Positions 1 to 11,789 of a stretch of DNA of 44,199 bases are shown here, in pieces. The stretch is from WJKK01 sp964638225 (GTDB lineage: Bacteria > Patescibacteriota > WWE3 > UBA101185 > UBA10185): positions 1 to 44,199 of the forward strand of contig CAZWYL010000006.1 in assembly GCA_964638225.1 (NCBI GenBank), given 5' to 3'. The notes beneath the pieces are model-generated. The model did not search any database. It was not told the origin of the DNA and worked only from the letters and a program-made list of their open reading frames with translations. Numbering within the stretch: the stretch's first letter is position 1; the number at the start of each line of letters is the position of its first letter. The position numbers and the translations under genes are program-made.

Positions 1-272
1 CCCTGACTATTTTCGGGCTGAACTACAGCTGCTAGAACGGTATCACCGGGCTCTAGAGTCTTTGAACTAAAAATACTGTCTCCCATTTCAGATGAGGTAA
101 CTACACCCTCAGCTTTAGCACCAATATCCAACAAAACCTGATCGTGGGAAACACTTATAACTATCCCTTCTACTAATTCTCCGGGATGAAATTGCTTAAC
201 TTGAATACCTTTTTCTTCTAAAAGTTTTTCCATTACAGATGATTCTGTATGGACTTTTCTTGCTTTTGACAT
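1..272 (-). CDS. rpsA: 30S ribosomal protein S1, N-terminal part (cut by window edge)
   Basis: The minus-strand reading frame starts with ATG at 272 and stays open to base 1. The N-terminus is MSKARKVHTESSVMEKL. From about residue 30 it shows a first S1/OB-fold repeat: GELVEGIVISVSHDQVLLDI followed by GAKAEGVV. S1 binds mRNA on the 30S subunit and usually has four to six such repeats; only the first is inside the window. The gene lies directly downstream of 5S rRNA on the same strand (about 120 bp gap), so read-through from the rRNA unit is possible. Start choice: first ATG, with the AT-rich TATATT just before it. The family call rests on one S1 repeat plus the N-terminal position, so another S1-domain protein cannot be fully excluded. 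Confidence 0.8.
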   Translation of the reverse strand, partial: MSKARKVHTESSVMEKLLEEKGIQVKQFHPGELVEGIVISVSHDQVLLDIGAKAEGVVTSSEMGDSIFSSKTLEPGDTVLAAVVQPENSQ

Positions 273-392
273 AATATAAATTCTCGCTTTGATTAAATTT
301 TTACTTTTTAATGCGATAATTCGCATTTAAAGGTTCTGCTAACAACAAAGCGACAAACCCATTAGCAGTTCCTAATCCCGCTTATAATCATT

Positions 393-509
393 ATCCCGGC
401 GACGACCTATCTTCCCAGGCACATGGCCTAGTATTTTCAGCGCTGATAGGTTTAACTTCTCTGTTCGGAATGGAAAGAGGTGGTTCCCTACCGCTATCGC
501 CACCGAGAT
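393..509 (-). rRNA. rrf: 5S ribosomal RNA
   Basis: The minus strand reads CGGTGGCGATAGCGG near the 5' end, then the conserved loop block CCATTCCGAACAGAGAAG, and ends with CGTCGCCGGGAT. The two ends pair (ATCTCGGTGGC with the 3' terminal segment), forming helix I, which sets the limits given. Length is about 117 nt, as expected. It lies about 180 bp after 23S on the same strand. Confidence 0.93.
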
Positions 510-561
510 GATGGTTACAAGCTATTCTTTTGTCAAAAGTGCTTTTTCCCAAAACACTCTA

Positions 562-576
562 AAAACTGAGTAAATA
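562..576 (-). other. 3' half of the 23S precursor processing stem
   Basis: AAAACTGAGTAAATA on the plus strand here is the exact reverse complement of TATTTACTCAGTTTT at 4012-4026. In the minus-strand precursor these 15 nt pair and enclose the whole 23S gene, the arrangement cleaved by RNase III in other bacteria. The stem excludes both tRNA-Ala and 5S, so it belongs to 23S alone. Confidence 0.75.
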
Positions 577-691
577 AGCGTTCATTATATGTGTGTCATC
601 GATAGCTGCCTATATCCATCTGGATCTAGTCAGTAACAATTCAATACCTCACATACTTGTTGACTTTCCAAAGCGTTTGATAACACTTTAG

Positions 692-3791
<3,100 letters not shown>

Positions 3792-4011
3792 TTATTGTCT
3801 GAATTATTATCCAGACATTCAACAGTAATGCGTTGCATTACGTTGTTGCATACAGATTGGGTTAGAATCTGCATACTTCGATGTTTATGCACTCAAAAGA
3901 ATGCATAAATACAATTGAACTTTACAAGTGAATATAGCGCAATTACCATGAAACAGAAATTTTCAAAAGAAATTTTCTGCTCAAATGTAATGTACCAACA
4001 TTCACTTGTGC

Positions 4012-4026
4012 TATTTACTCAGTTTT
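4012..4026 (-). other. 5' half of the 23S precursor processing stem
   Basis: TATTTACTCAGTTTT (plus strand) is exactly complementary to 562-576. It lies about 220 nt upstream of the mature 23S 5' end in the minus-strand transcript and immediately next to hairpin A of the module at 4035-4136. Confidence 0.75.
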
Positions 4027-4034
4027 CAAAGTGC

Positions 4035-4136
4035 TTTTAAAGTGAAGCTTCAGCGAACTTTAAAAACTCAACGTAAATGCGAGCATACTTACGCGAGCAT
4101 TTCGTTGTGCTTAAAAAGTTTCGTAGAAACTTTTTA
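4035..4136 (+). repeat. Three-hairpin module, orphan copy in 23S leader
   Basis: Hairpin A is TTTTAAAGT (4035-4043) with ACTTTAAAA (4057-4065). Hairpin 2 runs from CAACGTAAATGC (4069) to GCATTTCGTTG (ending 4107): 11 base pairs with one bulged T on the 5' arm. Hairpin B is TAAAAAGTTTC/GAAACTTTTTA with triloop GTA (4112-4136). Order and consensus match the copies that follow tRNA genes, but here no RNA gene precedes it on the plus strand and hairpin A does not start at CCA. It lies antisense to the 23S leader. Confidence 0.75.
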
Positions 4137-4561
4137 CACTTCCTAGTGACCAAAATACGAGCTTTCTTATTAATTTTAATTGGAAAGATTTATCTTTCCA
4201 AGACAATACTCAAGCGAAGTATTTTGGACTCCTGTCAAAAATCGCTTTAGCATTTTTGACATCAATGGTGGAAAGCAAAAACTTTCTACCTTAAAGAACC
4301 TCCTCAAAAGGAAGCTCTTAAATCTAATAACCTTTAATTATTAAAGATTATTAAGTCCAAGAACATCCTACTTCCCAAGCAGATGACATTGTATCACACT
4401 CGATCAAAACTTAAACTCCTCTCTTTCGAGCGTGTCGTAGTAAAGCAGCTACTTTGACGTCAGTACAAAGGCTGTTCCTTTGTACAGTTGTACAAGTTGA
4501 TTCTCAACTTGTACAGCCCATGCAAAACCTCCACTCACCCTTATACTAACTAAAAGCTTCT

Positions 4562-4662
4562 TAAAAGGTTTTCCAAAGCAAAACCTTTTAGGCATAACAA
4601 AATGCTCTCTCCCGCTCGTATTTTGTTAAGCGCAGAAAAAATGCTAACGCGATTTTTTCTGG
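4562..4662 (-). repeat. Three-hairpin module at the 3' end of tRNA-Ala(TGC)
   Basis: Read on the minus strand it starts inside the encoded CCA. Hairpin A pairs CAGAAAAAAT with ATTTTTTCTG (4633-4661) and so buries the CA of the CCA tail. Hairpin 2 is TAACAAAAT/ATTTTGTTA (4595-4628) with a purine-rich loop similar to the other copies. Hairpin B is TAAAAGGTTTT/AAAACCTTTTA (4562-4590). It lies between the tRNA and 23S in the same transcript. Confidence 0.8.
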
Positions 4663-4736
4663 TGGACTCGGCGGGACTCGAACCCGCGACCTCCGCAATG
4701 CAAATGCGATGCTCTAGCCAACTGAGCTACGAGCCC
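4660..4736 (-). tRNA. tRNA-Ala (anticodon TGC)
   Basis: A full cloverleaf reads on the minus strand: acceptor GGGCTCG/CGAGTCC, D-stem GCTC/GAGC, anticodon stem TCGCA/TGCGG around loop TTTGCAT, T-loop TTCGAGT, discriminator A and encoded CCA. The anticodon is TGC. It is the classic 16S-23S spacer tRNA-Ala and still precedes 23S here, although 16S has left the unit. Confidence 0.95.
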
Positions 4737-4768
4737 TAAAATGTCCCGTTCAAGAGACTTTTTGGTAC

Positions 4769-4822
4769 CAAATGTAATGCGTAGCATTCATTTGCACCCA
4801 AGAGAAGTGCCCTGCACTTCTT
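4769..4822 (+). repeat. Partial three-hairpin module (hairpins 2 and B)
   Basis: CAAATGTAATGC pairs with GCATTCATTTG (4769-4794), with the same single bulged T after a G-C pair as in the other copies but different stem bases. It is followed by AGAAGTGC/GCACTTCT with triloop CCT (about 4802-4821). Hairpin A is not recognisable beyond a CTTTTTGG end. The copy lies 5' of, and inverted relative to, tRNA-Ala(TGC). Confidence 0.65.
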
Positions 4823-4843
4823 GAGCTAAATCACTATTAAACT

Positions 4844-4849
4844 ATTATA
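4844..4849 (-). promoter_or_regulatory. Likely -10 box of the tRNA-Ala/23S/5S unit
   Basis: A perfect TATAAT on the minus strand lies about 108 nt upstream of tRNA-Ala and just downstream of the terminator hairpin of the glycosyltransferase gene. No good -35 is visible. This is the only strong -10 candidate in the 185 bp between the two genes. Confidence 0.5.
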
Positions 4850-4850
4850 T

Positions 4851-4887
4851 TGAAAAAATCAGAGCTTCTCCTAGAGTGGAGAAGTTA
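4851..4887 (-). terminator. Terminator-like hairpin after the 4922-6139 gene
   Basis: On the minus strand CTTCTCC/GGAGAAG with a 6-nt loop (4865-4887 region) is followed a few bases later by TTTTTT. It lies between the glycosyltransferase stop codon and the tRNA-Ala promoter candidate and would separate the two units. The T run is offset from the stem, so efficiency is uncertain. Confidence 0.5.
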
Positions 4888-4921
4888 ACTTCCATTCCTT
4901 ACAGATCGCATACATAAGATA

Positions 4922-6139
4922 TCACTCAAACAAAGTGATGTCAATACCTTTAAGAAAACGCCTTACACCATTAAGGCTTTTATAAGAAGATTTATGCCTT
5001 ATAACCTCTTCATACATAGCGAGAGTTTGATTTGCAATATTTGACCAATCTAAATGGGAAACTTTTTTCCGGGAAGAAGTGCACATTCTCTTATACTTTT
5101 CTAGAGGCAGATTAGCTAATTCTTTCACTTTGTTTGCAAAATTTTCCGGAGAGACATTAGTTTCAAAATTATAGCCAACTGAATCATCTATAAACTCAGA
5201 AGTAGTCTCATTATTAAGAGAAATAACCGGAGTACCTGATGCTAAAGCTTCTAAAATTACCAAACTCTGTACCTCCATTAAGGATGCGGAGGTAAAAAAA
5301 TGAGTCTTTTCTAAAATAGCGGGAATTTTTTCATGTGAGATCTTGCCCAGAAAGTTAACAGGCAGGTTCAAATCGGCAGCTTTTTCTTTCAACAAATCCC
5401 CATACTTATCCCCAAGCGAAACCCCTACTAAATCCAGTACAAAGGAATCTCGAGGAAGGCAATCCATAACATCGAGTAAAAAACCTTGATTCTTTCTCTT
5501 GGTCAAATAGCCTACAAATAAAAGCTTCTTGGGAGTTTCATTGATATCTGCGTAAGAAACAGAATTATAATGACTCAAGTTTCTACCATTGGGAATTTTA
5601 TAAATTGGAGTTTCTAAATCATAATCGGCCAAATCTTCCAAAACCGAATCATTTATTGCAACTATGGCTGAAGAACGTTTTAGAAAAAGATCTAAATAAG
5701 TATTAAAAAATCTATTATCGAATAGCGGATGCGCTTTAGGAAATAACTCAACTAGACCAAAAGATATTACCTCGGAAGGTAAAGTATGCGAAGTAAAAAC
5801 AGTTGGAACCTTATTCTTCAAGGCCCAAATTAAAACAACAAAAGAGGCAGGTCCCTGATCATGAAAGTGAATAATATCTGGATTAAATTTTTTTAGGGTC
5901 TTCGAAAGAGCAGTAAGCTTCGCGGGATTCATTGTAGGCAAAATAACATCCCCTTTTCTTTTGCCTGAGATTTCAAATTTAGAAAATTTATCATTCATAA
6001 CTGTATGACAGGTTTTTTCTCCTGAGAGAACCAATAAAACCTTGTTATTTACAGAAATACTCTTAGACAACTCACGTGCAACACGTGCGTCTCCTCCGGC
6101 ACTATCAGATGTGGCGCTAGATATAAAAACTACATTCAT
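4922..6139 (-). CDS. GT4-family glycosyltransferase
   Basis: This 405-residue protein has two Rossmann-like halves (GT-B fold). Its N-terminal lobe carries a glycine-containing acceptor region (SAGGDARVARELS) and a DIIHFHDQGPAS segment. The C-terminal donor-binding lobe begins near residue 205 (KKLLFVGYLTKRKNQGFLLD) and contains the E-x7-E signature EVQSLVILE followed by ALASGTPVI. GT4 enzymes transfer sugars from nucleotide donors with retention; the substrate cannot be told from sequence. The start ATG at 6139 is preceded by TGC-TAGAAT with 9 nt spacing, a leaderless-type promoter. The gene separates the tRNA-Ala/23S unit from the RSH gene and faces away from the latter. No membrane segment is apparent. 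Confidence 0.85.
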   Translation of the reverse strand: MNVVFISSATSDSAGGDARVARELSKSISVNNKVLLVLSGEKTCHTVMNDKFSKFEISGKRKGDVILPTMNPAKLTALSKTLKKFNPDIIHFHDQGPASFVVLIWALKNKVPTVFTSHTLPSEVISFGLVELFPKAHPLFDNRFFNTYLDLFLKRSSAIVAINDSVLEDLADYDLETPIYKIPNGRNLSHYNSVSYADINETPKKLLFVGYLTKRKNQGFLLDVMDCLPRDSFVLDLVGVSLGDKYGDLLKEKAADLNLPVNFLGKISHEKIPAILEKTHFFTSASLMEVQSLVILEALASGTPVISLNNETTSEFIDDSVGYNFETNVSPENFANKVKELANLPLEKYKRMCTSSRKKVSHLDWSNIANQTLAMYEEVIRHKSSYKSLNGVRRFLKGIDITLFE

Positions 6140-6195
6140 GCAGTAAAAATTCTAGCACATTGGGATAGATAAGCAGCTCTCTTTAATAATGAAAC

Positions 6196-6218
6196 AAAAA
6201 AACCTCTAAAAATAGAGG
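6196..6218 (-). terminator. Minus-strand terminator hairpin between divergent genes
   Basis: CCTCTA/TAGAGG (6203-6208 with 6213-6218) followed on the minus strand by seven T residues (6196-6202). It lies between two divergent genes and would stop leftward transcripts crossing the RSH gene before they enter the glycosyltransferase. Confidence 0.6.
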
Positions 6219-6234
6219 CTGCTATTGTTTGAGG

Positions 6235-6240
6235 TATAAT
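6235..6240 (+). promoter_or_regulatory. -10 box of the RSH gene (leaderless)
   Basis: TATAAT lies 9 nt before the ATG at 6250, so the transcript should start at or within a few bases of the start codon. This rules against the upstream in-frame TTG at 6229, which lies before the -10 box. Confidence 0.7.
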
Positions 6241-6249
6241 CCACGTGCA

Positions 6250-7668
6250 ATGTCACTTAAAAAAGCAAAAAAACTCGCAAAAGAAGCTTATGCAGGTAAA
6301 ACTCGCTTGTCAGGCGAAACTTACTATGAACATGCGCTTGAAATAGTCCAAAGGCTGAGAAAATATGGAATAAAAGAAGAAAACACTTTGATTACAGCAA
6401 TTATGCATCATGCCCTAGATAATCCCAAGGAAAAAGAAAAAATAATAGATAGTGTAAAAGCGCTGGACAAATCATCAGCAGATTTATTGAAAAAGTACAA
6501 AAAACTCACAGAAGTTGATATCAGAATCGATTCCTTGCAAGAAGAAAATGAAAGGTATCTAATGCAGACTTTTGTAAGTTTAGTAGAGGATGTACGAGCT
6601 TTAATAATCAGAACTGTGGACAAATTACACTCCCTTGAAAATTCTTGGGCTTTAGATAAAGAAGGCAGAAATGACGCAGCAATGAAAGCTCTACACCTTT
6701 ACGCCCCCCTAGCAAAAGTACTAGGTGTATCTCAAATCGCTAAAGACCTGGAGGACACTGCTTTTAAAATTCTTCGGCCGGAAAAATACTTCACCTTAAA
6801 TCAAATTATTAAGAAAAGAACCTGGGGAACCAAGAAAATCTTCCAAGAAGTTGAAAAATTCTTAAAAGAAATACTTGAAGAACAAGGATTGAGTAATTTT
6901 CAAGTTCAATATAGGACTAAAAGCCTTTATAGCCTTCATAAAAAAATCCAAAGATATAAGAAAGAAAAGAAAGATATAGGCTCAAAGCTAGAAAAAATCT
7001 ATGATTTGTTTGCTTTTAGAATCATAGTTGGGACTGTGGAAGAGTGTTACTTGGTAGAAAACCTGCTTAAGCAATTGTGGGAAGATCTTCCCGAGGAAAG
7101 AAATGATTACATAGAAAATCCCCGCCCAACAGGATATCAATCTATACAAAATGCCTTTGAAATAGATGAAGATTTTGTTGCAGAGATACAAATCCGCACT
7201 CATGAAATGCATAAACAAGCAGAATTCGGGATTAGCTCGCATCTTTTGTATAAACTTGGGGATAAAGGAGCCAAGTCAAAGGCAGTACAAGAGTTTAAAA
7301 AGTATCTGAAAACACATCCGGAGTGGTTTAAAGATCTAAATTTTTGGGAAATTTCGGAAAAAAAAGAGTATATACCAAGTACACCTTTTAAAAATAGAAT
7401 TTATACATTTACACCTAAGGGAGATATAATAGAACTTCCCAAAGGCGCTACCATAATAGATTTTGCCTATACAGTGCACACGGAAATCGGAAACAGATGT
7501 GCTGGTGCTTTTGTGAACAACAAGATTGTAAAGCTAAATCATGAACTGAGAACCGGGGACACAGTCAAAATAAAAGTGGGTGGTAAAAAGCGAAAACCAA
7601 GCAGAGATTGGTTAAGCTACGTAAGAACAAGGAGAGCGAAGATTCAAATTAATAAAGTGTGGAAATAG
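6250..7668 (+). CDS. RelA/SpoT-family (p)ppGpp synthetase, short form
   Basis: About 472 residues: N-terminal HD-like domain, nucleotidyltransferase (synthetase) domain at about 190-330 and TGS domain at about 370-430; the usual C-terminal helical, zinc-finger and ACT/RRM regions are absent (full-length Rel is about 700+). Synthetase residues seen: R and K in YRTKSLYS, D in YDLFAFRI, E and Q in EIQIRT, Y in TGYQS; the usual N of NGYQS is T. In the HD domain H28 and H53 are present but the HD pair is HH (MHHALDN), so pyrophosphohydrolase activity is doubtful. The TGS domain is clear (IYTFTPKGDIIELPKGATII). It makes the stringent-response alarmone. It sits inside the broken rRNA locus, opposite in strand to 16S and 23S. 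Confidence 0.88.
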   Translation: MSLKKAKKLAKEAYAGKTRLSGETYYEHALEIVQRLRKYGIKEENTLITAIMHHALDNPKEKEKIIDSVKALDKSSADLLKKYKKLTEVDIRIDSLQEENERYLMQTFVSLVEDVRALIIRTVDKLHSLENSWALDKEGRNDAAMKALHLYAPLAKVLGVSQIAKDLEDTAFKILRPEKYFTLNQIIKKRTWGTKKIFQEVEKFLKEILEEQGLSNFQVQYRTKSLYSLHKKIQRYKKEKKDIGSKLEKIYDLFAFRIIVGTVEECYLVENLLKQLWEDLPEERNDYIENPRPTGYQSIQNAFEIDEDFVAEIQIRTHEMHKQAEFGISSHLLYKLGDKGAKSKAVQEFKKYLKTHPEWFKDLNFWEISEKKEYIPSTPFKNRIYTFTPKGDIIELPKGATIIDFAYTVHTEIGNRCAGAFVNNKIVKLNHELRTGDTVKIKVGGKKRKPSRDWLSYVRTRRAKIQINKVWK

Positions 7669-7713
7669 ATGTTATATATTGGTGAAGTTAGCTAGGTATG
7701 CTATTATATGCAG

Positions 7714-7762
7714 GTCCTTACGCCTAAGGACTAGCATCAAAGTAGCCTTGCTGCGTTTTGAT
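7714..7762. repeat. Two further hairpins 5' of tRNA-Ile
   Basis: GTCCTTA/TAAGGAC (7714-7731) and an imperfect ATCAAAGTAGC...GCGTTTTGAT hairpin (7736-7762) precede the module at 7780-7869. The string TTTGATCACCATA occurs after hairpins at about 7757 and 7836, so two related units lie in tandem. Confidence 0.6.
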
Positions 7763-7779
7763 CACCATAGATATATCGT

Positions 7780-7869
7780 ACAAGTTCTGTGAACTTGTTA
7801 GGAGTTCAAAATGTTCGCATAAGCATGCTCACATTTTGATCACCATAAAAACTTGAGTACAAGTTTTTA
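7780..7869 (-). repeat. Three-hairpin module abutting the 5' end of tRNA-Ile
   Basis: Read on the minus strand: hairpin A TAAAAACTTG/CAAGTTTTTA (7846-7869), hairpin 2 TCAAAATGT/ACATTTTGA (7805-7839) with loop GAGCATGCTTATGCGA, which closely matches the loop of the tRNA-Arg copy, and hairpin B ACAAGTTC/GAACTTGT with triloop (7780-7798). Unlike the other tRNA-linked copies it sits at the 5' end, in inverted orientation, one base from the tRNA. Confidence 0.7.
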
Positions 7870-7870
7870 A

Positions 7871-7947
7871 GGGCGTTTAGCTCAGCTGGTTAGAGCACTC
7901 CTCTGATAAGGGAGAGGTCCATGGTTCGAGTCCATGAACGCCCACCA
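7871..7947 (+). tRNA. tRNA-Ile (anticodon GAT)
   Basis: The cloverleaf is complete: acceptor GGGCGTT/AACGCCC, D-stem GCTC/GAGC, anticodon stem CTCCT/GGGAG with loop CTGATAA, T-stem CATGG/CCATG, discriminator A and encoded CCA. The anticodon is GAT. It is the other classic 16S-23S spacer tRNA, but here it is on the strand opposite to both rRNAs. No three-hairpin module follows its 3' end. Confidence 0.95.
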
Positions 7948-8036
7948 AAAGAAAAGCACATCTAACCCATTCGGGCGGTATTTAAATCATTAATTATACT
8001 AATCTTTATTACATTTTCTAAATACAGATTTTAAGT

Positions 8037-8042
8037 TAAAAT
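8037..8042 (+). promoter_or_regulatory. -10 box of the small membrane protein gene
   Basis: TAAAAT lies 9 nt before the ATG at 8052, the spacing seen at other leaderless-type starts in this window. Confidence 0.5.
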
Positions 8043-8051
8043 TAACCCACA

Positions 8052-8255
8052 ATGGATCCAGCAAAAAGTAGAACCATTCAAAAAATCTTAATACCTTTGT
8101 TCCTAGCTACTTTGTTAAGCCTAAATAGATTACTAAACATCCGATCCGTTCAAGAAGCCGTGAATGTAATAGTAAGAGTGATTGCCCTAACCTCTTTCAT
8201 ATTTATTGTAATAAAAATGGCCCCTCAGATCTTCAATAATCTCGTGAATAAATAA
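8052..8255 (+). CDS. Small two-helix membrane protein, unknown function
   Basis: This 67-residue protein is mostly hydrophobic. It has a first segment around residues 12-28 (ILIPLFLATLLSLNRLL) and a second around 36-56 (AVNVIVRVIALTSFIFIVI), with a short basic N-terminus. I do not recognise a family. Support for it being real: a -10-like TAAAAT 9 nt before the ATG, a position clear of structured RNA, and typical membrane composition. It lies between tRNA-Ile and the 16S terminator, convergent with 16S. Confidence 0.55.
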   Translation: MDPAKSRTIQKILIPLFLATLLSLNRLLNIRSVQEAVNVIVRVIALTSFIFIVIKMAPQIFNNLVNK

Positions 8256-8315
8256 AGGATTAGCATACTTCAACCACTTAAAAATCAACTGTAAAAACCG
8301 ATCAAAAATTGACAC

Positions 8316-8338
8316 AAAAAAACCCACCTGACGGTGGG
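8316..8338 (-). terminator. Rho-independent terminator of the 16S unit
   Basis: On the minus strand CCCACC-gtca-GGTGGG is followed directly by seven T residues. It lies about 325 nt after the 16S 3' end and beyond the 16S processing stem, so 16S transcription ends before tRNA-Ile, the RSH gene and tRNA-Ala/23S. Confidence 0.85.
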
Positions 8339-8381
8339 TAATCTTATTCGTTTGTTCATTTATGGGATCTTCAAGAAACCA

Positions 8382-8396
8382 AAAGCAAAAAGAATG
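8382..8396 (-). other. 3' half of the 16S precursor processing stem
   Basis: AAAGCAAAAAGAATG here is exactly complementary to CATTCTTTTTGCTTT at 10109-10123, giving a 15-bp stem that closes around the 16S gene in the minus-strand precursor, as in RNase III processing stems. Confidence 0.75.
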
Positions 8397-8663
8397 CTCA
8401 TGTACGAATTTCTGTTGTGTATCAAATTTGAATACACAAACGGCTCATTCGAAAACCCTCCCAAAGCTGTGTGTGAGTTACAACAGCTCTACTGACCAAG
8501 TAATTTAGGGATAATCATCATAGAAAACGCTTGCACGTATTCCATGGCAAAAAATCTCTTACGAAATTCTTTGCACTTGGTAGGTACTTTATTTTCCAAC
8601 AGACTTTTTTATAAATTCATATAAAAAAGCACCTGCCAGTCAAAAGCACATTTTTACTCCTTA

Positions 8664-10107
<1,444 letters not shown>

Positions 10108-10108
10108 A

Positions 10109-10123
10109 CATTCTTTTTGCTTT
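10109..10123 (-). other. 5' half of the 16S precursor processing stem
   Basis: CATTCTTTTTGCTTT is exactly complementary to 8382-8396. It lies within a few bases of the mature 16S 5' end. Confidence 0.75.
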
Positions 10124-10526
10124 CAGTCCCTCGACTCTATGGTACAAGTTTAAAAACTTGTAAAAGTGAGTTCCTAAAAGCACAAACGATTTGCTCTATA
10201 TTTAAAATTGTCAATGTGCAATGCTTAATAAGATAAACATTTTTAAAACTACTGCAAGAAAATTCTTACAGACCTCCAAAATGTCTAAAACATCTTGGAC
10301 TTTTATCAAGCGCTGAAAAGCAACCTTGAATCACTAAAACCAAAGATTTAAAAATAATTCTAGAGAAATAAACCCTAAGCTCTAGCAATAAGGAAGATAC
10401 CAACTAAGATTCGGAAAGTCAATACTTTACCAATTTATTATCATTGGCATCCTGATTTGCATCACAAATCTAAACCACAAACTGAAGAACACAATTAAAG
10501 TTGTAGTTTCTTACCTCAGCAGGAGT

Positions 10527-10532
10527 ATTATA
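10527..10532 (-). promoter_or_regulatory. Likely -10 box of the 16S unit
   Basis: TATAAT on the minus strand, with TTAAGT about 17 nt upstream as a weak -35. It is the best promoter-like match between the antiporter stop codon and 16S. Confidence 0.45.
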
Positions 10533-10559
10533 ACATGACATACAAAGAGACTTAAATTA

Positions 10560-11777
10560 TTATAGTTTCTTGCTTTTTACAGGGAAGATTTTTCTAAATA
10601 AGCCTGACTCTTCTCTTACCAAATTCAAAAACTCTGCTTCCCTGAAAAAGACCATCAGAAAAGGGCCCACCAAAGTACTGACCATGCTCAATACGACAAG
10701 AGACGTGATTAACTTATCATCCATCAAACCAACGGATTTAGCAGTATATGCGACCGCCAAAGTTGTAGAGAGTTGAGGAACTGAGGAAGCTCCAAAAAAC
10801 AACCCTTCCGAAAGGTTAAAACCTACCAACCAGGCTCCCAACCATCCGCTAAAGAGCTTCGAAAAAATAGAACCAAAAACCACAAGCAGTATTAAAGGAA
10901 GTGATTCTCCCACGTCAAAAATTAAAGATATATCTGTCTGTGTTCCTATATATACAAAAAAAGTGGGTATGAAAAAGCCATAACTTAAAGCCCGTATCTT
11001 AGCTTTCAAAACTTCATCATCTATAGTCTCCGACAACACCAAGCCGGCAAAGAAACCACCAGTGATAGGATGTAAACCCAACAATTCAAATATAAGAACA
11101 GTTCCTACTAAAACAAAGAAGACGGAACGAAGTTGATCCTGAAAAGTGTCGTTCTTTGGCGTCAAAGAAGAGACAAAACTCTGAATTTTAGGTAAAAGAA
11201 ACCTCAACGAAACCATCGCAACAAACAAAGCAGGGTAAAAAAAGTAAAAAGGTAAATTACTAACGGGCTTTATACTCCTAAGAAGAATGGAAAGCATAAT
11301 CAAACTGATCACATCCTGGATAATACTTGTGATCATAACTGCTTTGCCTATTCTTAGGTTAAACAGATCATTTGCTTCCAAAGTAGGAATTACAACAGCA
11401 ACAGAAGAGGATACAAAAACGGTACCCAAAAGAAGCAAAGTCAAAGAAGAATATCCGTAATAGTAAGCAATAGCAACGCCGACAACAAAGGGAACCAAAC
11501 CATTAACCAAGGAAAGCAAAAAAAGTTGGGATCCGGATTTTTTGAATTCTGAGAGTTTAACTTCTAAACCGGCCATAAACATTAAAAATATAAGACCCAA
11601 TTCAGAAATAAAGTTAATTGTGGCATCCGGAGTGAATATACCAAGCCCATGCGGCCCAATCAATATACCCCCTATTACCAAAGCAGCAACCCAAGGAAAA
11701 TGCAACTTACGCAACAACGTAGAAGAAAAAATACCGGTTAGAAGTACTATAAAAAATGCGGGCAGTATTGACTCCAT
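10560..11777 (-). CDS. CPA2-family cation:proton antiporter (KefB/NapA-like)
   Basis: A 405-residue protein with about 12 to 13 hydrophobic segments spread over its full length, typical of the Na+/H+ exchanger domain: HFPWVAALVIGGILIGPHGL near residue 26, GLIFLMFMAGLEVKL near 62, and ITGGFFAGLVLSE near 233. There is no C-terminal TrkA-N/RCK domain, unlike full Kef systems. It should exchange Na+ or K+ for H+ across the cytoplasmic membrane. The start ATG is preceded by TAGAAT with 6 nt spacing. It lies 12 bp after the stop codon of the polyamine synthase gene on the same strand, so they may also be co-transcribed. Ion specificity cannot be read from sequence. Confidence 0.87.
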   Translation of the reverse strand: MESILPAFFIVLLTGIFSSTLLRKLHFPWVAALVIGGILIGPHGLGIFTPDATINFISELGLIFLMFMAGLEVKLSEFKKSGSQLFLLSLVNGLVPFVVGVAIAYYYGYSSLTLLLLGTVFVSSSVAVVIPTLEANDLFNLRIGKAVMITSIIQDVISLIMLSILLRSIKPVSNLPFYFFYPALFVAMVSLRFLLPKIQSFVSSLTPKNDTFQDQLRSVFFVLVGTVLIFELLGLHPITGGFFAGLVLSETIDDEVLKAKIRALSYGFFIPTFFVYIGTQTDISLIFDVGESLPLILLVVFGSIFSKLFSGWLGAWLVGFNLSEGLFFGASSVPQLSTTLAVAYTAKSVGLMDDKLITSLVVLSMVSTLVGPFLMVFFREAEFLNLVREESGLFRKIFPVKSKKL

Positions 11778-11789
11778 ACTTTTATTCTA

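Larger units (their letters stand above)
3792..4659. repeat. Hairpin-packed spacer between tRNA-Ala and 23S
   Basis: There is no gene in these 868 bp. The spacer is filled with perfect or near-perfect hairpins: GTAATG/CATTAC (about 3836), CAGATT/AATCTG (about 3855), TTTATGCA/TGCATAAA (about 3882), an outer stem ACAAGTGAAT/ATTCACTTGT (about 3925-4008), the plus-oriented module at 4035-4136, TTGGAAAGAT/ATCTTTCCAA (about 4180), CCAAAATAC/GTATTTTGG (about 4153-4230), TGTCAAAAAT/ATTTTTGACA (about 4235), GTACAAAGG/CCTTTGTAC (about 4464), GTACAAGTTGA/TCAACTTGTAC (about 4492) and the minus-oriented module at 4562-4662. Only the pair 4012-4026 with 562-576 is explained, as the 23S processing stem. Confidence 0.8.
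8256..8663. other. 16S trailer region
   Basis: No gene is visible. The region holds the minus-strand terminator at 8316-8339, the 3' half of the 16S processing stem at 8382-8396, and an imperfect hairpin around 8418-8450 (TTGTGTAT.../...ATACACAA). The remainder up to the 16S 3' end is featureless to me. Confidence 0.6.
10108..10559. other. 16S leader and promoter region
   Basis: No protein gene is visible in these 452 bp. They contain the 5' half of the 16S processing stem (10109-10123), a hairpin ACAAGTT/AACTTGT at about 10143-10160 of the hairpin-B type seen elsewhere, and a TATAAT on the minus strand at 10527-10532. A leader of about 415 nt would result. The antiporter gene ends at 10560, so the promoter must lie in or just upstream of this stretch. 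Confidence 0.6.

Noticed and set aside
3836..4860. CRISPR array in the hairpin-rich spacer
   Set aside because: The repeats are palindromes of differing sequence at irregular spacing with no unique spacers of constant length, and no cas gene is nearby.
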